64,000 nt of DNA from JAYREN01 sp963663375 (GTDB lineage Bacteria; Acidobacteriota; Holophagae; Holophagales; Holophagaceae): positions 1,302,001 to 1,366,000 of the forward strand of contig OY760195.1 in the NCBI GenBank assembly GCA_963663375.1. Reading direction: 5' to 3'. Positions 7,186-16,142 of this stretch are shown here, in pieces. The notes under the pieces were generated by a model, which searched no databases, was not told the origin of the DNA, and worked only from the letters and a program-made list of their open reading frames with translations. A program made the translations under genes and the position numbers. Each line of letters starts with the position of its first letter. The first letter of the stretch is position 1.

Positions 7186-10100
7186 TGGGCACCGCCCCTG
7201 AGCCGGGGCAGTGTTGCTTCCGCCCCTGCTGAGTCACGTTCTTCATTGAGTTGAGGGTGGTATCCGTGCCCAGGGCGAACCATTTGACGCTGGAACCGTT
7301 CTGGCCGTGGAGGGGCATCACCTGAGCCTCGACGCAACGGTATTTCCCGTCCCTGTGCAAGAGACGGAACGCCATGGAAAAGACCACATTCGCCTCGATG
7401 GCCGCCTTCCAGGAGGCCGCAGCAGCCTTTCGATCCTCAGGGTGAATCTTGTCGAACCATCGAGAGGTCTCGGATTGAATCCCTGGCAATCCCGTGAATT
7501 CGGCCCATTGCGGCCCCAGGTTGTCGCAGGTTCCATCGGGCTCCGAGGTCCAGGCGAGCTGGGGAAGGCTCTCCGAAAGCTGGCGGAAATGAGCTTCACT
7601 GACCCGCAGGGACGCCTCGGCACGTTTCGCATCCGTGGTGTCCACAAAGGTGACCACGGCACCCTCGATCACATTATCGAGAGTGCGATAGAGCTGAATG
7701 CCCATCGTGTACCACTTCCCATCCTTGGCCTGCACCTGGACCTCCTTGGCCACCAGGGTGTCCAGGACTTCCCGCACATCCTCCTGCAGGCGATCGTAGC
7801 CCACCAAGTTGGAAACGATGTGGCCCACGGGTCGCCCCACATCGCCAAGGATCAGGTTGATGATCCGCGTGACCGTAGGCGTGAACCGGAGGATGCGCAG
7901 CTCCTGGTCCACGAAGATGGTGCCGACGCCCGTTCCGGCCAGCAGATTGTTCATGTCGTTGTTGGACCTCGACAGATCGGTGACCTTGATCTGCAGCTCG
8001 GCATTCACCGTGGCCAGTTCCTCATTGAGGGATTGCAGCTCCTCTTTGGAGGTTTCCAGTTCCTCATTGGTGGATTGCAGTTCTTCGTTCACGGACTGCA
8101 TTTCCTCGTTGGAGGATTTCAACTCCTCATTGGAGGTTTCCAACGCCTCGTTGGAGGCATTGAGGTATTCCTCCTTGGCCTTCAACTCCTGCTGGAGCGC
8201 AGCAAGGCGCGCATCGACCCGGGGTGGCCGACCACCCTTTTCCCGGGGTGTTTCCACGCCCACGGCGGCGGGTTGTGGGGCCGCCTCCAGCAGGACGAGA
8301 TGCAGAAATTCATCCGCCTTGGCCCCAGGATTAACTTTCACTGGCCGAATGGTGAGGTTGACCCCGGAGAAATCTCCGTGGGTGTTTACGCGCAGATTGG
8401 AGCGAGACACCCTTTCATGGGTTTCGACGGCTTTGTGCAGGGCAATGGTCAGCTCGCGCCGCAGACCTTCTCGCGCCATGGTCAGGATGTTGTTGATCCC
8501 GGCCTCACCGGGCGGCAGCTCCAGATACTGCCCCGTACGCCCGTGAAGGTACAGGATGTCTCCCTGATCATTGACCAGGGCTGCCACTGGATCCAGCAGT
8601 TGGAGAAGAGCCTTTTCGGTAAGCGTCCGTAGCGATTGCTTGGGGGGGGAATTCCGCTTTTCGATTCCTGCCAACGGCGCGGTTTCTGTCCATGTTGCGA
8701 GCAGGGGCGCTCGGCTCACCATCCGGGCCGGGAGATTCAGGGCATCCCCCTGCCGCTGGTACAGCCTCGCATGGCGGTCCAGAGTCTTGAACAGCTCTCC
8801 AAAATCCCCCACGGTTTCCGAAGTGCCCAGAAAGAGAAAGCCGCCAGGATTCAGTGCGTAATGAAAGAGGGGAATGACCTTCTTCTGCAGGTCCCCGCTC
8901 ATGTAGATCAGCAGGTTCCGGCAACTGATGAGATCGAGCCTGGAGAAGGGGGGATCCTTGATCAGGTCATGTTCGGAAAACACCAGCATATCTCGAATGA
9001 CCTTGTTGATGCGGTAGGCACCCCCTTCGCTCTCCGCCGTGAAGAACCGGGCCAATCGCTCGGAACTCAGGTTGTCCGCGATGCTGGGAGAATACCGCCC
9101 GGAACGGGCCGAACTGATCGCCTGACCGTCGATGTCAGTGGCAAACACCTGCACCTTGTGGTTGAGCTTCAAGGCTTCCATCTGTTCGTGCAGAAGAATG
9201 GCGATGGAATAGGCCTCTTCACCCGTGGAGCAGCCGGGAGCCCAGACGCGAATCTTGGCACCCGCGGGTCTGTCGCTGAACATCCTGGAAAGAACCTGTT
9301 CCTCCAGGGCCTTGAAGGCCTCGAGATCACGAAAGAAATGAGTGACACCGATCAGCAGGTCGCGGAACAGCGCCTCCACCTCCGTGGGCGTCTGCTGAAG
9401 AAAGGCGACGTAGTCAGCCACGGCATTGATCTGATGTACCGCCATGCGACGTTCGATGCGGCGATGAATGGTGTTGGGCTTGTACTGCGAAAAATCATGG
9501 CCCGTCTGGGCGCGCACCAGGATGGCGATCTTCTTGAGCGCGTTGTCCATTCCCGAAACGGCGGCAGTGGGAACCCGCGTGGTGCCTCCGAGCGCCTGGG
9601 CCGCGTAGGCGATGAGTTGACCAGGCATTTGGGACGGGGGAAGCTCGAAGTCCACGAGCCCCGTGGCGATGGCGCTGCTGGGCATTCCGGCGTACTCGGT
9701 GGAATCCGGGGTCTGGGCCATGACCATCCCGCCCTCGTTCTTGATGGCTCGGACTCCCTGGGTTCCGTCGCTGCCGGTCCCCGAAAGCACGATGCAGATG
9801 GCGCGGCCACGCTGATCCTGGGCCAGGGAGCGGAAGAAGAAATCGATGGGGAGCCTCTGGCCGTGAGGCTTGGACGGTTCGAACAACTGGAGCACGCCAT
9901 TCAGGAAGGCCATGTCGCGGTTGGGCGGGATGATGTAGGCGCAGTTCGCCTTGACCGCCATGCCATCCCGGGCCTCGAAGACCTTCATGCGGGTATAGCG
10001 CTGGATGAGTTCGGTGAGAATGCTCTTGTGGTCCGGAGCCAAGTGCTGCACCAGGACGAAGGCCATACCGGGATCGACGTCTGGAGGCATGGCGGAGAAG

Positions 10101-10306
10101 AAGGCCTCGAAGGCTTTCAGACCTCCCGCCGAGGCGCCGATGCCGACAATGGGGAAGGCCTTCTCCACCTTCCGAACCCGGGCGGCGGATTCGGGTTTGA
10201 CCGAAGGCGGGGCCTGGACCTTGGCGGCAGAGGGTTCGGCTTCGGCCCGGCTCGCCGCGGTGGTGCGCGCCTTCCCTCTCGGAGTCACCGTCTTCTTCTC
10301 AGTCAT
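7178..10306 (-). CDS. CheB-CheR fusion protein with coiled coil and two PAS domains
   Basis: A 1042-residue protein. After a basic, Ala-rich N-terminus comes a CheB methylesterase domain with its catalytic triad visible: S59 in GIGASAGG, H88 in VQHLAPDH and D180 in LSGTGSDGTQG. A CheR methyltransferase domain follows (LLIGVTHFFRD; SAM-binding WAPGCSTGEEAYS). Then come a segment around NILTMAREGLRRELTIAL, a striking heptad coiled coil of SNEEL/STNEEL repeats (about residues 690-780), and two PAS domains. No kinase domain is present; the kinase is the next gene, overlapping by 8 bp. No CheB receiver domain precedes the esterase. Such fusions usually modulate two-component pathways rather than flagellar chemotaxis, so this is probably the sensor/modifier half of a pathway completed by the downstream hybrid kinase. 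Confidence 0.92.
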   Translation of the reverse strand: MTEKKTVTPRGKARTTAASRAEAEPSAAKVQAPPSVKPESAARVRKVEKAFPIVGIGASAGGLKAFEAFFSAMPPDVDPGMAFVLVQHLAPDHKSILTELIQRYTRMKVFEARDGMAVKANCAYIIPPNRDMAFLNGVLQLFEPSKPHGQRLPIDFFFRSLAQDQRGRAICIVLSGTGSDGTQGVRAIKNEGGMVMAQTPDSTEYAGMPSSAIATGLVDFELPPSQMPGQLIAYAAQALGGTTRVPTAAVSGMDNALKKIAILVRAQTGHDFSQYKPNTIHRRIERRMAVHQINAVADYVAFLQQTPTEVEALFRDLLIGVTHFFRDLEAFKALEEQVLSRMFSDRPAGAKIRVWAPGCSTGEEAYSIAILLHEQMEALKLNHKVQVFATDIDGQAISSARSGRYSPSIADNLSSERLARFFTAESEGGAYRINKVIRDMLVFSEHDLIKDPPFSRLDLISCRNLLIYMSGDLQKKVIPLFHYALNPGGFLFLGTSETVGDFGELFKTLDRHARLYQRQGDALNLPARMVSRAPLLATWTETAPLAGIEKRNSPPKQSLRTLTEKALLQLLDPVAALVNDQGDILYLHGRTGQYLELPPGEAGINNILTMAREGLRRELTIALHKAVETHERVSRSNLRVNTHGDFSGVNLTIRPVKVNPGAKADEFLHLVLLEAAPQPAAVGVETPREKGGRPPRVDARLAALQQELKAKEEYLNASNEALETSNEELKSSNEEMQSVNEELQSTNEELETSKEELQSLNEELATVNAELQIKVTDLSRSNNDMNNLLAGTGVGTIFVDQELRILRFTPTVTRIINLILGDVGRPVGHIVSNLVGYDRLQEDVREVLDTLVAKEVQVQAKDGKWYTMGIQLYRTLDNVIEGAVVTFVDTTDAKRAEASLRVSEAHFRQLSESLPQLAWTSEPDGTCDNLGPQWAEFTGLPGIQSETSRWFDKIHPEDRKAAAASWKAAIEANVVFSMAFRLLHRDGKYRCVEAQVMPLHGQNGSSVKWFALGTDTTLNSMKNVTQQGRKQHCPGSGAVPSD

Positions 10307-10341
10307 CCGTGTGCTCCCGGGGGGCTTTCATTGCCATCGCC

Positions 10342-10767
10342 TCAGCCGCGATCCAGAAAGAAGGCCCGCACCTTCGCTACGATCTGGCCATTCGTCAGTT
10401 CATCGGCGGTATCAACCGCAATGATGCGCCCAGTAGTCTTGGCGCGCTCGAAGTGTTTCTTGAATTCACCCTTGGCCTCGCCCGGCCCGAAGACCAGCAC
10501 CGACTCGATGCCCTGGATCGCCTCGCTCACCCGCGCGTAGTAATGGTCGAGCTGGCTCGTGGAAATCCGCTCGCGGATGTCATCTGCCTTCACCAACTGG
10601 GATTCATAGGGAGCCGTCGAGCGAACACCATCCACCCGGCCCGCCTGTTTCTCCACGTTGGAGTTCAGTTCCAGGGTTTCCTGTCCTTCCGCCGTAAGAA
10701 TCGCGATCACCGCCTTGCGGTGGTCGATCCAGATTCCGGCGTTGCGTTTTTCCGGTGCTTCCTTCAT
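10342..10767 (-). CDS. eRF1-domain-like (translational machinery) protein
   Basis: A 141-residue soluble protein. The start at MKEAPEKRNAG (10767) is chosen because GAGG lies 7 nt upstream; an in-frame ATG at 10794 lacks this. The opening GIWIDHRKAVI, the middle LDHYYARVSEAI and the VLVFGPGEAKGEFKKHF box match a small family annotated as eRF1-domain or translational machinery proteins, which adopt an L7Ae/eRF1 domain 3-like fold. The family is frequent in stress islands, but its function is unproven. It lies 35 bp upstream of the CheB-CheR gene on the same strand. Confidence 0.65.
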   Translation of the reverse strand: MKEAPEKRNAGIWIDHRKAVIAILTAEGQETLELNSNVEKQAGRVDGVRSTAPYESQLVKADDIRERISTSQLDHYYARVSEAIQGIESVLVFGPGEAKGEFKKHFERAKTTGRIIAVDTADELTNGQIVAKVRAFFLDRG

Positions 10768-10833
10768 GACGTCCTCGTTTCTTGTGGCCTTCAAACAATT
10801 GGCAGACGGCCTTCGCTCTGGACCCGGCTGGGA

Positions 10834-11904
10834 TTAGCGGTGCTTGTCTTCCTTGTCCGGCGCCACGGGCTTAGGCCGATGTTGGGGAATGGGGTCGGGC
10901 TGGGGCTTCACCCTGGGGAACTCGGGGTGATTCGGGCGAGGCTCCACATGACGCGGAGAAGGCGCAGGTTCAGGGCGCGGTCGGTCTGCGGGATGGGGCT
11001 CCGGTTGCGAACGCGGATCACGCTCGGATCGTTCCCGCACGGGCCGTTCGCGGGGGTCAGCCCTGGGTTCGGGCACCGGGCGCGGCGCCACCCTTTCGGG
11101 GTTGCGATCCACCTGCCGCGCAGGTTCTCGGGGCGACGGAGGAGCTGTCTGGGGTCTGGCGCGAAGCGCGTCCTCATCGACATGGCCGCCGGGAGCTCGG
11201 GCCGGAACACTGTGGCGGGGGGAGAAATCCGCCGCTCGCCCCGTGGCCGCCACCGGGGGTTTGCCACGATTGACCGAGGCTCGAAGTTCCTGGTTTCGAC
11301 TGGCGCTCTGCTCGTGCAGGGTCTGGGTCCGGGTGGGCGATACCCGCTGTTCCCGTCGGGCCGTCGGTTCCAGCGGCGCGGGCGCGGCGATCACGCCACC
11401 CTGACCCCCGTTGTAGGCCGTGTGTCTGTCGTTCTGGACCGTCACAGGCCGTGTGTAGACGTTGCGGACGCGGGTCGGGTTGACGTTGGTGATGGCGCGG
11501 TTGTAGCTGTAGTGCCGCCCCTCCCAATAGCCGCCGTCAAAGCCCCTACCCCCGTAGCCATAGCCGTAGTTGATCCCGCCGTAGAATCCCACCCGGCGAC
11601 TCCAATATCCCCGATGGAACACGAAGGCCCTTCCGTTCCAACCCCAGTAGCCGGGAGTCCAGAGCAGGCCGATGACCGGTGGCTCGACCCAGGTGCCCGG
11701 CACCCAGTAGTAGCCGTCACCGCCCCAGGCCCAGTACCCGGGATTCCACAGATAACCATCCGAGGGGCATTCCGGTTGGTCGTAGAGCGGCAAGGGGGGC
11801 GGGCCCACCGTGATGAAGATGCGGACATCCGCAGCCCTGGAATCGGTCGCGGAAACACTGAGGACGAGACAGGCCAGTGGGGCCATCAGGAACGGGTTGC
11901 GCAT
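10834..11904 (-). CDS. Exported YXWGXW-repeat protein with basic Pro/Arg-rich tail
   Basis: A 356-residue protein. The start MRNPFLMAPLA (11904) has GAGG 7 nt upstream and begins a signal peptide cleaved near SRAADV. Residues about 35-140 are rich in Tyr, Trp and Gly, with repeated YLWNPGYWAWGGDGYYWVPG-type units of the YXWGXW family, found in surface or exported proteins of many Gram-negatives. From about residue 190 the protein becomes a low-complexity Pro/Arg/Glu tail (ERPVRERSERDPRSQPEP). Its high pI suggests binding to an acidic polymer such as LPS or exopolysaccharide; that is inference. Molecular function is unknown. Confidence 0.75.
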   Translation of the reverse strand: MRNPFLMAPLACLVLSVSATDSRAADVRIFITVGPPPLPLYDQPECPSDGYLWNPGYWAWGGDGYYWVPGTWVEPPVIGLLWTPGYWGWNGRAFVFHRGYWSRRVGFYGGINYGYGYGGRGFDGGYWEGRHYSYNRAITNVNPTRVRNVYTRPVTVQNDRHTAYNGGQGGVIAAPAPLEPTARREQRVSPTRTQTLHEQSASRNQELRASVNRGKPPVAATGRAADFSPRHSVPARAPGGHVDEDALRARPQTAPPSPREPARQVDRNPERVAPRPVPEPRADPRERPVRERSERDPRSQPEPHPADRPRPEPAPSPRHVEPRPNHPEFPRVKPQPDPIPQHRPKPVAPDKEDKHR

Positions 11905-12108
11905 TTCAGACCTCGAAGGGGAGTCGCCGCGAGACACGGGCGACCACGAATGCTTTGAACGCATTAATCGCGCCTGTACGTAAATAGCTGCACCTTAGCC
12001 CCTTGCCCGATTCGCGTCCGCGGCGGTGCCCGCCATCCCATCAAGATGACCGGCCCGATTCTTCAATCCGAGCGGATGAGGTGACCCGGTTCGCCGCTCC
12101 TTCGCCCT

Positions 12109-13026
12109 TCAGAACTCGAAGGAACGCCGGTGCTCCCGATTCCCCTCCACGGTGGGTCGGTGGGTGCCGAGGGTGATCCGGACCTTCACGCGGTACTGCC
12201 CGTGATCGTTGAAACGCCCCACGGCCTCGAACAGATCCAGGGCCAGGTTGGAGGCGTGAATCGTGTGGTCGATCTCGGAGTCAGGCAATTCCATGGCGGC
12301 TAGGTAGGCGTCCCCGATTGCCTTGGAGCGATCCAGGTCCGGTGAAGGGCCGCAAGGGTTTGCGTGGTGGGTCATCTCCCTGAGCACACCCTTCAGGGCC
12401 TCGGCCCCGGCTCCCTCGGCAAAGGCGGTGAACGCCTGGAGATCGGCGAACAGCAGGCTGACCTCGGCCCGACTCTCGGCGATCAATGTCGGCCCCCCCG
12501 CGGGTTCCGCCTCTGGAGGAATCGGTCCCCTTTCCACTGATGAAGGCACTCCCCCCAGGTGCAGCAAACGCTCGGAGACTCTCTGCTCCGCCACGACCCG
12601 CTCGTAGAGTTTCTGGGTCTCCCGCTGCAGGACACGGGTCTCCAGATGGTTATGAACGCGAATCAACACTTCGGCGAGATCCACGGGCTTGCTGAGGAAA
12701 TCCCGGGCACCGGCCTTGAGGGCCCGCAGCTTGTGATCGGGCTGGGCGGTGATCACGATCACCGGAATGTAGCCATCCTTTCCGATCTCCCGCAGGTTCT
12801 CCATCACCTGGAAGCCATCCATACCCGGCATCAAAAGGTCCAGCAGGATCAAATCGTAGTGGTTGATCAGATGAAGCTCACAGACCTTGCCCGGATCCAT
12901 GGTGGAGGAAACACAATCGTACCCCACGGATCTCAGCATCTGTTCGAGCAGGAGTACATTGGGTTCCTGGTCATCCACGATCAGGATCTTGGCGTGAAGA
13001 ATCTCGGTGGGCCATGAGGTTTGAAT
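12109..13026 (-). CDS. Response regulator with a truncated class III cyclase-like C-terminal domain
   Basis: The receiver domain runs from AKILIVDDQEPN through LILLDLLMPGMDG (phospho-Asp) to LSKPVD (Lys). It is followed by a helical linker and a C-terminal region resembling the first half of a class III adenylate/guanylate cyclase: VSLLFADLQAFTAFAEG and KAIGDAYLA would be the two metal-Asp motifs. The protein stops at RRSFEF (12109), where the rest of the catalytic domain should begin, so it is probably inactive or only a dimerisation module. The start is unusual. No ATG lies in frame before the first beta strand, and GTG 12976-12978 is too late because it removes AKILI. ATT at 13024-13026 has GGGAG 5 nt upstream and is taken here; that choice is inference. 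It lies just after the stop of the large hybrid kinase, with which it is surely co-transcribed. Confidence 0.75.
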   Translation of the reverse strand: MQTSWPTEILHAKILIVDDQEPNVLLLEQMLRSVGYDCVSSTMDPGKVCELHLINHYDLILLDLLMPGMDGFQVMENLREIGKDGYIPVIVITAQPDHKLRALKAGARDFLSKPVDLAEVLIRVHNHLETRVLQRETQKLYERVVAEQRVSERLLHLGGVPSSVERGPIPPEAEPAGGPTLIAESRAEVSLLFADLQAFTAFAEGAGAEALKGVLREMTHHANPCGPSPDLDRSKAIGDAYLAAMELPDSEIDHTIHASNLALDLFEAVGRFNDHGQYRVKVRITLGTHRPTVEGNREHRRSFEF

Positions 13027-13038
13027 TGGAGCTCCCTG

Positions 13039-15777
13039 TTAATTCGTAGTGGGAATTTTTTCTGCGAAATCCAATGCCGCCTCCAGGGATGCCGTCAGCT
13101 CATCGAGGTTGATGGGCTTGGTGAGATAGCTGAAGAACCCCGCATCCATGCCCTTCTCGATATCGCCAAGCATCGCGTTGGCGCTGATGGCGAGCACCGG
13201 TATGTGAGCCGTACCCGGGTCGGCGCGAAGCACCTGCAGGGCCTCGATGCCACTCATGCCCGGAAGATTGATATCCATCAGGATCACATCCGGACAGGCT
13301 CTCCGTGCGAGGTCCACCCCCTGTTGCCCATCCGTGGCGCTGAGCATCTGCAGATCCGCGCGCCGGGCGAGGAGCTGCGCGACCAGTTCGAGATTCGCAT
13401 GGTTGTCCTCCACGTAGAGCAAGGTTCGGACCACGGATGGAGACCGAAGTGAAACCAGGACCTGGCCCTCGTCGGATTCCCCAAACGAGAAAGAAGGTGG
13501 CATTGCCGAGCGCAACTCAAACCAGAACACGCTTCCTACGCCGGCCTCGCTCTCCACGCCAATCACGCCACCCATCAATTCCGCGAGCAGCTTGCTCATC
13601 ACGAGCCCGATGCCCGTGCCTTCCTCAGCGCTGTTTTCGCGGCCGAGGCGATTGAAGGGCTGAAAGAGTCGCGCCTTTTCGCTGGCCGTGAGCCCCATGC
13701 CCGTGTCCCTGACCCGGATGCGGATCCGCCCGGGCTCACCGACCACCCAATCAAGTACGACGCCGCCTCCGGGCCTGTTGTACTTGATCGCGTTGGAGAG
13801 CAGGTTGATGAGCACTTGTTTCAGACGCGTCCGATCCGCCAGCACAAAGATGGGCTCCGCAGGTGAGGGGAACGCCATGATGATGCCCCGCTTCTGCCCC
13901 AGCGGCTCGACCATGGCCTGACACTCGAACACGACTTCTCCAAGTGAAACAGGCTCCAGGGAGAGCGAGAGTTTTCCGGATTCGATCACAGCCAGATCCA
14001 GGATCTCGTTGATCAACTCCAGCAGGTACCACCCCGCATGAAGGATCTGGCGGATATTGGCCTTCTGGAGGGTCGTGACGGGGGGTACCTCCGAATCCAT
14101 CAACTGGGCGAACCCGAGAATGGCATTGAGCGGCGAGCGCAGCTCGTGACTCATGCTGGACAGGAATTGTGATTTCGCGAGATTGGCTTTTTCGGCCACC
14201 GACTTGGCGGACTCCAATTCGACATTCTTGTCCCGCAGGTGCTGGGCGAGTCGCTCGCGTTCTTCCTCGATCTCCTTGCGGACGGTATTGTCGGTGCCGA
14301 TCAGCAGGTAACCGATGATCCCGTTTTCCGCATCGCGCAGGGCAGTGACGGACACCACCGCCGGGAACCGCGACCCGTCCTTGCGGATGTAGGTCAGCTC
14401 ATAGATATCCTCGATGCCCCGGGAGGCCTTGAAGACCAGCGCGTCGAACCCGGGCGTGATCGGCACGGAGAGTTCAAGGCTCAGGGCCTCGGCCCGAGCA
14501 ATCACCTCCAGGGGATCGGAGATATCCGCCGGGGTGATCTTGTTCATCACCTCCGCCGCCGAATATCCCAGCATGCGTTCGGCGCCCACGTTGAAGATCT
14601 GGATGACGCCGCGCGCATCCGTGGCGATGCTCGAGAAATTCGCGCTGTTGAAGATCGCGGTCTGGAGGGCTCCGGCCTTGAGGAGAGCCTCTTCCGCCTG
14701 CTTGCGGGCCGTGATGTCCCGCAGGATGCCCGTGAAATAGCGCTGGCCTCGGAGCCGCATCTCGCTCACGGCGATCTCCAGGGGAAAGCTACTGCCGTCC
14801 TTCCGGCGGCCCAGGACCTCTCGCCCCAACCCGATGGCCCGGGCCTCGTCGCTGGCGCCATAGAACTCGAGCGAACCTCGTTCGCGTTCGGCCCGCCCCA
14901 GTTCGGGTATCAGCAGGCCGAAGTCCTGGCCGATGAGTTCGGAAGCGGGTTGGCCAAACATCTCTTCAGCGGCGGGGTTGACGGTCTCCACGCTGCCGTC
15001 GCTAGCTCGAAGGGTGATGATGCCGTCCACCACGGTATTGAGGATGGTCTGAATCAACGCAGCGCTGTCGCGGAGGGCCTGCTGCGCGGCGTATTCCTCG
15101 GTGACATTCCGGAATACCAGCACGGCTCCCAGGACCTGCCCTGCCCCATCGCGAATGGGGGCACAGCTGTCGGCAATGGGGCACTCGCTGCCATCGCGCG
15201 CAATCAGCACCGTATGGTTGGCCAGGCCCTGGATCGTTCCCAGCGCCAGCGTTTCCATCACAGGAATGAGGCTGGGTTGGCGTGTTTCCTGATTGAGGAT
15301 ATGAAAAACATCTGCCACCCCATGCCCTCGGGCCTCCGCCTGGGACCAGCCCGTGAGCCTCTCGCCTACGGGATTCATGCGGGTGACTCGGGCATAGGCA
15401 TCTGTGGTGATCACCGCATCGCCAATGGAATTCAGGGTGACGGCCAACTCTCCCTCGCTATCCCGCAGGGAGAGGTTGACCTCGGATAACTGCTGAATGA
15501 ACACCTCTTGGAGCCCCAGAAGGTGCAGCGCCTCAAGATGCTGCAGGGTTTTCGCTTCACCTCCGCTCCGTCGGTAAACCCCGTAGCCGAGCCAGCCTGC
15601 GAGCAGGAGGCTAAGCAGACCAGTGGCCAGGAACACCGCCCCGTAAGCCAGCTTTGGCCCCTCGGGCACGTTTGGGATCTGCCAAAGGACCCAAGCGAAC
15701 GGAACTACCGCCACCCCCACCATCAGGGCAAGGCCAGCATAGGAAAGGACAGTGGTGTATTTCGAATTCGGGAACAA
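13039..15777 (-). CDS. Membrane-bound hybrid histidine kinase with three PAS domains and a receiver
   Basis: A 912-residue sensor. TTG 15777 is chosen as start because GGAGGGTGAA ends directly before it and two membrane helices follow within 60 residues (VLSYAGLALMVGVAVVPFAWV; YGAVFLATGLLSLLLAGWL). The frame is also open further upstream to 16041, but that extension is low-complexity. Three PAS domains follow: NSIGDAVITTDAYARVTRMNP, NTVVDGIITLRASDG, and NSANFSSIATDARGVIQIFNVGAERMLGYS. Then come HisKA (FLSSMSHELRSPLNAILGF), HATPase_c (LLSNAIKY, DTGMG, GTGIGL) and a C-terminal receiver (LLYVEDNHANLE; VILMDINLPGMSG with intact Asp; TKPIN). The next gene, 12 bp on, is a second receiver protein and a likely phosphotransfer partner. 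Confidence 0.9.
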   Translation of the reverse strand: MFPNSKYTTVLSYAGLALMVGVAVVPFAWVLWQIPNVPEGPKLAYGAVFLATGLLSLLLAGWLGYGVYRRSGGEAKTLQHLEALHLLGLQEVFIQQLSEVNLSLRDSEGELAVTLNSIGDAVITTDAYARVTRMNPVGERLTGWSQAEARGHGVADVFHILNQETRQPSLIPVMETLALGTIQGLANHTVLIARDGSECPIADSCAPIRDGAGQVLGAVLVFRNVTEEYAAQQALRDSAALIQTILNTVVDGIITLRASDGSVETVNPAAEEMFGQPASELIGQDFGLLIPELGRAERERGSLEFYGASDEARAIGLGREVLGRRKDGSSFPLEIAVSEMRLRGQRYFTGILRDITARKQAEEALLKAGALQTAIFNSANFSSIATDARGVIQIFNVGAERMLGYSAAEVMNKITPADISDPLEVIARAEALSLELSVPITPGFDALVFKASRGIEDIYELTYIRKDGSRFPAVVSVTALRDAENGIIGYLLIGTDNTVRKEIEEERERLAQHLRDKNVELESAKSVAEKANLAKSQFLSSMSHELRSPLNAILGFAQLMDSEVPPVTTLQKANIRQILHAGWYLLELINEILDLAVIESGKLSLSLEPVSLGEVVFECQAMVEPLGQKRGIIMAFPSPAEPIFVLADRTRLKQVLINLLSNAIKYNRPGGGVVLDWVVGEPGRIRIRVRDTGMGLTASEKARLFQPFNRLGRENSAEEGTGIGLVMSKLLAELMGGVIGVESEAGVGSVFWFELRSAMPPSFSFGESDEGQVLVSLRSPSVVRTLLYVEDNHANLELVAQLLARRADLQMLSATDGQQGVDLARRACPDVILMDINLPGMSGIEALQVLRADPGTAHIPVLAISANAMLGDIEKGMDAGFFSYLTKPINLDELTASLEAALDFAEKIPTTN

Positions 15778-16142
15778 TTCACCCTCCGTGTGAGTCAGTG
15801 GTCGCAGCCATTCGGGTCCATCCCTGTGGGGTTGGGGGCGAGAACGGCTCTGAATGAGGGTTCGCGGGTCTGTCTTCCAGGCCTCCCCTTGGGTGGATGG
15901 GAAACGAGATCGTTCGTGGTTGGATTCACCCCAGGCCAACGCCCGAGGTGGTTCCCAGCGGTGGGCGAAACCCTCCCGGTTGGGAAGGCCTGCGCATCGC
16001 GCCAGTCCCCCCTGGCAAGCAATATTCGCACCCAAGGCCAAATAGCTATATAAAGGGTCTTTGTGAATTCAACCCGCCGCGATTTCCGAATTCATCCAGT
16101 CAAAACGAACGGACGACTGCGCGATTCCGAGGCAGTCCCACC
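15778..16142. other. Region between the hybrid kinase and the GH100-like gene
   Basis: About 365 bases. On the minus strand the kinase frame stays open through much of it, but without the features of a real N-terminus. A promoter-like pair is listed separately. No other gene is supported. Confidence 0.4.
16045..16072 (-). promoter_or_regulatory. Candidate promoter for the hybrid-kinase operon
   Basis: On the minus strand TTGAAT (16067-16072) and TATAGC (16045-16050, within an AT-rich TTTATATAGC) are separated by 16 bp, in locally AT-rich DNA. It would give a leader of about 260 nt to the TTG start at 15777. This is a pattern match only. Confidence 0.35.
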
